Of a DNA stretch of 64,000 nt, positions 60,394 to 64,000 are shown in pieces. Location of the stretch: assembly GCA_036960405.1 (NCBI GenBank), contig JBALWS010000007.1:15072-79071 (forward strand). Direction: 5' to 3'. The stretch comes from Motiliproteus sp036960405. Its GTDB lineage: Bacteria > Pseudomonadota > Gammaproteobacteria > Pseudomonadales > Balneatricaceae. Made by a program: the position numbers and the translations under genes. Positions within the stretch are counted from its first letter, which is position 1. Every line of letters begins with the position of its first letter. The notes under the pieces were generated by a model, which was not told where the DNA came from, ran no database searches, and saw only the letters and a program-made list of their open reading frames with translations.

Positions 60394-61734
60394 ATGTTTT
60401 CACCCGAATTATTGTCCCCTGCCGGTACTTTGAAAAATATGCGTTACGCTTTTGCTTACGGCGCTGACGCGGTCTATGCCGGGCAGCCGCGCTACAGTCT
60501 GCGGGTGCGTAACAACGACTTTAAGCTCGAGAACCTTGAGAGTGGAATCAACCTAGCGCACGCTCAGGGCAAGAAGTTCTACGTTGCCAGCAACATTGCC
60601 CCGCACAACGCCAAGCTCAAAAGCTATATGGCTGATATGGAGCCGGTGGTAGCGATGAAGCCCGATGCGCTGATCATGTCCGACCCGGGGTTGATCATGA
60701 TGGTGCGTGAACGCTGGCCCGAGGTGCCGATTCACCTGTCGGTGCAGGCTAATGCGATGAACTGGGCCTCGGTTAAATTCTGGCACAGCGTCGGGGTTGA
60801 GCGGGTGATCTTGTCGCGCGAACTGTCGCTGGATGAGGTAGAAGAGATCCGTCAGCGCTGTCCGGAGATGGAGCTGGAGGTGTTCGTCCACGGAGCGCTC
60901 TGTATGGCTTATTCCGGTCGCTGTCTGCTGTCGGGCTATATCAATCACCGCGACCCGAATCAGGGCAGCTGCACCAATGCCTGCCGTTGGAAGTACGATG
61001 TTCACGAGGCCAAAGAAAATGAGTCGGGTGATATCGTACCGGTGCAGACGTTTGAGCCGGGTGAGGACGAACCACAGCTCGGAATAGGCAAACCCAGTGA
61101 TCAGATCGTGCTGCTGCAGGAGGCGAGTCGTCCCGGTGAATATATGCCGGCGTTCGAAGACGAGCACGGTACCTACATCATGAATTCGAAAGACCTGCGG
61201 GCGATCCAGCATGTGCAGCGGCTGACCGAGATGGGTGTGCACTCGTTGAAGATCGAAGGGCGTACCAAGTCGCACTATTATGTCGCCCGTACCGCCCAGA
61301 CCTACCGTCAGGCGATCGACGATGCTGCCGCTGGCAAGCCGTTTGATATGGGGCTGATGGACACTCTCGAAAACCTGGCCAGCCGCGGTTACACCGAAGG
61401 CTTCTACCGCCGCCATGTGCACGACGAGTATCAGAACTACGAGACCGGTAACTCGATCGGAGTGCATCAGCAATTTGTCGGCGAGGTGATGCGCCGCGAT
61501 GGCAATATGCTCGAAATTGATGTTAAAAACCGCTTTGAACTCGGTGACAGTGTCGAGTTGATGACGCCGCAGGGTAATGTTCGTTTCAAGCTCGAGCAGT
61601 TGGAAAACCGTAAGGGCGAGCAGGTCGATGCGGCTCCCGGAAACGGCCATATCGTGCGAATTCCGGCACCGTTTGACACCGAGATGGAATATGCGCTGCT
61701 GATGCGTGATCTAGCCAACGCGCCGGCGCGTTAA
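60394..61734 (+). CDS. trhP: tRNA hydroxylation protein TrhP (U32 peptidase family)
   Basis: TrhP (YegQ) takes part in prephenate-dependent 5-hydroxyuridine formation in tRNA, though it was long annotated as a U32 protease. The 446 residues begin MFSPELLSPAGTLKNMRYAF and contain the U32 signature region ELEVFVHGALCMAYSGRCLL and four-cysteine cluster residues (SGRCLLSGY, GSCTNACRW). A C-terminal beta-barrel domain follows. No flavin or iron-sulfur loading is shown by sequence alone. Confidence 0.93.
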   Translation: MFSPELLSPAGTLKNMRYAFAYGADAVYAGQPRYSLRVRNNDFKLENLESGINLAHAQGKKFYVASNIAPHNAKLKSYMADMEPVVAMKPDALIMSDPGLIMMVRERWPEVPIHLSVQANAMNWASVKFWHSVGVERVILSRELSLDEVEEIRQRCPEMELEVFVHGALCMAYSGRCLLSGYINHRDPNQGSCTNACRWKYDVHEAKENESGDIVPVQTFEPGEDEPQLGIGKPSDQIVLLQEASRPGEYMPAFEDEHGTYIMNSKDLRAIQHVQRLTEMGVHSLKIEGRTKSHYYVARTAQTYRQAIDDAAAGKPFDMGLMDTLENLASRGYTEGFYRRHVHDEYQNYETGNSIGVHQQFVGEVMRRDGNMLEIDVKNRFELGDSVELMTPQGNVRFKLEQLENRKGEQVDAAPGNGHIVRIPAPFDTEMEYALLMRDLANAPAR

Positions 61735-61737
61735 ACG

Positions 61738-62607
61738 GTGGGCTCATCACGCGAAATGGATGTCGCCGTTCCCTCCTTTGTCAAAGCGCTACGCCCATTC
61801 TCGCTGGTGGTGGCGCTGGTCTCCTGTGGTCTGGGTGTAGCGCTTGCTTTGCTGGCGCAGCAGGGCGGTTCCGTCCGTGCCGTGGTGATCGTACTCGCCG
61901 GCCTGCTACTGCAGGGCGGTGTTAACTTGATCAATGATCAAAGCGATCTGCCGCTGCTGCAGGGTGATCAATACCAGCGGTTACGCACTGTTATTAGACG
62001 TCATACCCGCTGGGGTTACTGGTGTATAGGGCTCAGTGCGTTGGTGGGCGGATTGTTCATTGTCGATGTCGGTTGGACGCTGTTGTTGCTGGTGGCGTTG
62101 GGGCTGATCGGTGCAGTCGGCTACACCACCGAACCAATCCACTACAAACGTCGTGGGCTCGGCGTGCCTTTGGTGTTCTGGTTGATGGGGGTGCTGATGA
62201 TAGTGGGCGCTTACCATGCCATGGGAGCGCCGCTGTCGACCAGTATTTTCTGGTTGTCGTTGCCGGTTAGTATGCTGGTGGCGTTGTTGCTGCTCAGTAA
62301 CGAGTTGCGTGATTGGGAAGACGATTGTCGTGATGGTGTGCAGACATTGACGGTGCGGTTGGGTTATCAGCGTGCGGCCCGGCTGTATCTCATCATGTTG
62401 TTGGCAACCTATCTGATCGCTCTGGGCTTGTGGCAGCAGGGATTGCTGCTGCGGTTGTGGCCGCTGCTACCGAGCTTGTTACTGCTGCCGGAGCTATTGC
62501 GCTTGCTGCGCCAGCCCGCGGTCCAGAGGATTTCGCTGACACCCAAAACGGGACGGCTATTATTGCTGTTTGGGGTGCTGTTTGTGGGCTGTTTGGTTAA
62601 CGTTTAG
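61738..62607 (+). CDS. UbiA/MenA-type prenyltransferase
   Basis: A 289-residue membrane protein with about eight to nine helices. The two Asp-rich motifs of UbiA enzymes are present: NDQSD in GGVNLINDQSDLPLL and NELRDWEDDCRDG, followed by VQTLTVRLG, which resembles MenA. This suggests prenylation of a quinone or related ring. The start is GTG 61738 or ATG 61756. No menaquinone cluster is nearby, so the substrate is open. Confidence 0.85.
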   Translation: MGSSREMDVAVPSFVKALRPFSLVVALVSCGLGVALALLAQQGGSVRAVVIVLAGLLLQGGVNLINDQSDLPLLQGDQYQRLRTVIRRHTRWGYWCIGLSALVGGLFIVDVGWTLLLLVALGLIGAVGYTTEPIHYKRRGLGVPLVFWLMGVLMIVGAYHAMGAPLSTSIFWLSLPVSMLVALLLLSNELRDWEDDCRDGVQTLTVRLGYQRAARLYLIMLLATYLIALGLWQQGLLLRLWPLLPSLLLLPELLRLLRQPAVQRISLTPKTGRLLLLFGVLFVGCLVNV

Positions 62608-62684
62608 TCCTCCTGGCAGTTATCGGTTCCCGCTTTTGGAATAACAAGTACGGCCTCAGTACTTTCGTCTAACCCTCTCTAGCA

Positions 62685-62716
62685 AGGCTAGCGGTCGCTA
62701 GACGATCCGCTAGCCT
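62685..62716. repeat. Hairpin between convergent genes
   Basis: AGGCTAGCGG (62685-62694) and CCGCTAGCCT (62707-62716) form a perfect 10-bp stem with a 12-nt loop that contains another GCTAG. There is no T-run on either side, so it is not an ordinary rho-independent terminator. It lies in the 113 bp gap between the prenyltransferase and the adenylate cyclase. Confidence 0.6.
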
Positions 62717-62720
62717 ATTG

Positions 62721-63269
62721 TCACCAAACCACTCCGTAAGCGGTCACCGGTTGAGCAAACCCTTTTAACACGATCTCTGGTTGCTCGATAAATTGCCCTG
62801 TCCAGCCACTACATAATTCTTTTAGCCTAGCGGAGGCGAGAATTCTGCCGCAACCTGCGCGCTGGCATAATCTAGCCGCGAGGTTGACGACAGAACCAAA
62901 TAGGTCGTTATCGACGGCGACCGGACAGCCTGCGCTAAGACCGACTTTGAGCCTCAGTGGCCGTTGTGGTTGCTGGCGGTTATGCTCGGCAAAACTTTGC
63001 TGCAACGTTATAGCGCAGGCGATGCTATCGCTGACGCTGTCGAAGGATATATGAAAGCCGTCGCCGGTAAACTTGATCTCCTGTCCCTGAAAACGCGCAA
63101 TCAGCGAGCGAACCAAGTGGTTATGGTGCACGATCAGCCGTGCGCTCTCCTGATCACCCAGTTGTTCGGTCAGTGCGGTGGAGTCGGCCAGATCGGTAAA
63201 CATGATGACCCGAAAGCTGGTGGCTCCATTGCCACTATCGCTGTTTTTATTGGGGGCTGCGGTGATCAT
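62721..63269 (-). CDS. Single-domain class III adenylate cyclase
   Basis: The 182 residues make up a cyclase catalytic domain with no sensor attached. The metal-binding Asp residues are D26 (MFTDLADST) and D70 (GDG), the transition-state pair is N129/R133 (VNLAARL), and the positions that select adenine over guanine hold K66 and D122. It should therefore make cAMP from ATP as a homodimer. It lies downstream of a methyltransferase gene on the same strand. Confidence 0.88.
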   Translation of the reverse strand: MITAAPNKNSDSGNGATSFRVIMFTDLADSTALTEQLGDQESARLIVHHNHLVRSLIARFQGQEIKFTGDGFHISFDSVSDSIACAITLQQSFAEHNRQQPQRPLRLKVGLSAGCPVAVDNDLFGSVVNLAARLCQRAGCGRILASARLKELCSGWTGQFIEQPEIVLKGFAQPVTAYGVVW

Positions 63270-63288
63270 TGATTGTCACTCCAGAGTG

Positions 63289-63350
63289 AGCACCTAGAGG
63301 CTGCCGGATGGGCGCTAACGAAAGCTTGTTGGCAGCCTCAGGTGGGTGCT
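63289..63350 (-). repeat. Long imperfect hairpin at the methyltransferase 3' end
   Basis: GAGGCTGCC (63297-63305) pairs with GGCAGCCTC (63331-63339), and AGCACC (63289-63294) with GGTGCT (63345-63350), giving a two-part stem with a bulge. It overlaps the methyltransferase stop. No T-run follows on the minus strand, so it may be a processing or stability element. Confidence 0.55.
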
Positions 63351-64000
63351 ATTTGGTCATAACATAGAAATTGTTCTGAAAGTCATGTTCAAGCTGGTGC
63401 ACCTGCGGCTGCTCAAAGCCGGCGCATTGAAGCATTTCTAACGCCAGTTCTTCTCCCCACATCGTGCCCAGTCCGGCACCCTCTTGTGCCAGCGATACGG
63501 TCATGCAGTGCATGCAGGACAGGGTGTAAAGTAGCGGCCCGATCGGGTGCTCGAGGTTTTTCTCTAGCTGTGATGAGGCGCGGATATCCTGCATCAGATA
63601 GGTGCCGCCGGGTTTCAGGGTTTTGAAGATGCCATCCAGCACGTTTTGCGGTTTGGCTTGATCGTGAATGGAGTCGAAACTGGTTACCAGGTCGTAGTGT
63701 TCAGTGCAGGCGGTGCGGTTGAACTCGCTCAGATCACCAATCGCGAACTGCAGATTAGTCAGGCCGGCTGTTTCGGCTTGTTGGCGAGCCAGTCCAATCG
63801 CTTCTTCACTCAGGTCGATGCCGGTAAAGTGCGAATTGGGATAATGGCTGGCCAGCTGCAGCATGGCGCGACCTTTGCCGCAGCCGATATCCAATACGCT
63901 GATACCCTGTTGCAGACGATCGCCGAGGCCATCGACCAGCGGCAGAATGTGTGGTTCCAGACCGGCCAGAACGGTTTGACCGCTGTCTTCGGCCATCACC
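63349..64000 (-). CDS. SAM-dependent methyltransferase (partial at window end)
   Basis: The readable 217 residues form a class I methyltransferase: VLDIGCGKGRAMLQLASHYP binds SAM, GIDLSEEAIGLARQQAE contains the ribose-binding Asp, and FKTLKPGGTYLMQDIRAS follows. The sequence runs off the window, and the start-like GTG/ATG at the edge is not trusted: the family (like Rv2258c) has an N-terminal winged-helix part of about 130 residues. The substrate is unknown. Confidence 0.88.
   Translation of the reverse strand, partial: VMAEDSGQTVLAGLEPHILPLVDGLGDRLQQGISVLDIGCGKGRAMLQLASHYPNSHFTGIDLSEEAIGLARQQAETAGLTNLQFAIGDLSEFNRTACTEHYDLVTSFDSIHDQAKPQNVLDGIFKTLKPGGTYLMQDIRASSQLEKNLEHPIGPLLYTLSCMHCMTVSLAQEGAGLGTMWGEELALEMLQCAGFEQPQVHQLEHDFQNNFYVMTK

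Noticed and set aside
60553..61650. A 365-codon open frame on the minus strand opposite trhP
   Set aside because: It lies fully inside trhP, which is conserved along its length; the antisense product has no recognisable domain and reflects the codon bias of the real gene.

Overview
This 64 kb window comes from a motile, cytochrome-c-making gammaproteobacterium. The gene order fliFGHIJK-fliLMNOPQR-flhB-flhA-flhF-fleN-fliA-cheYZAB-motCD-parA-parP-cheW-DUF2802, followed by a second flhB/fliK-like pair and then ccmABCD, is the layout of polarly flagellated Pseudomonas-type genomes. ZipA, MnmC, YajQ, FxsA and YheU also fit Gammaproteobacteria. I cannot name the genus. A run of ten N at 48913-48922 shows the window comes from a scaffolded draft assembly.

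Region 1 (1-26302, + strand) is one flagellar and chemotaxis island. It begins inside fliF and encodes the C-ring, the export gate and its ATPase complex, the polar number and placement factors FlhF and FleN, sigma-28 FliA, a complete chemotaxis core (CheY, Z, A, B, W), a second stator (MotCD) and the ParA/ParP polar array-positioning pair. Probable sigma-54 promoters precede fliK and flhA, and a probable FliA promoter precedes cheY. The CheA linker carries repeated motifs that resemble the CheY-binding N-terminus of FliM. Two genes on the opposite strand (26268-28540) encode a free-standing FlhB C-terminal domain and a second FliK-like protein.

Region 2 (28.6-36.3 kb, + strand) holds ccmABCD and ccmH, with ccmE, ccmF, ccmG and ccmI absent from their usual places. 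It continues with zipA, ligA, a YheU-family gene and a DUF4126 membrane protein.

Region 3 (36.2-46.8 kb, - strand) holds a CBS-domain protein, the tRNA-modifying MnmC, a membrane diguanylate cyclase, a methyl-accepting chemotaxis protein, a secreted rhodanese, a three-gene cassette (ATP-grasp ligase, 7-TM inactive transglutaminase, retropepsin-like lipoprotein) and a cytochrome c'.

Region 4 (46.9-50.3 kb, + strand) holds two tandem paralogous diguanylate cyclases. Each has a periplasmic CxxCH haem-c motif, and they are divergent from the cytochrome c' gene. The second is interrupted by the N run, which is probably an assembly artefact.

Region 5 (50.3-64 kb) is mixed housekeeping: cobalamin adenosyltransferase, PanE, YajQ, an AmpG-like transporter, a small protein behind a possible Fur box, an alkyltransferase-like protein, a FabG/PhbB-type reductase, FxsA, groESL with a sigma-32 promoter, a TIGR02647 protein, a coiled-coil membrane protein, ThpR, TrhP, a UbiA/MenA-type prenyltransferase, a one-domain adenylate cyclase and a methyltransferase cut by the window end. 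No tRNA, rRNA, CRISPR array, insertion sequence or prophage was seen, and no gene-free stretch exceeds about 300 bp.
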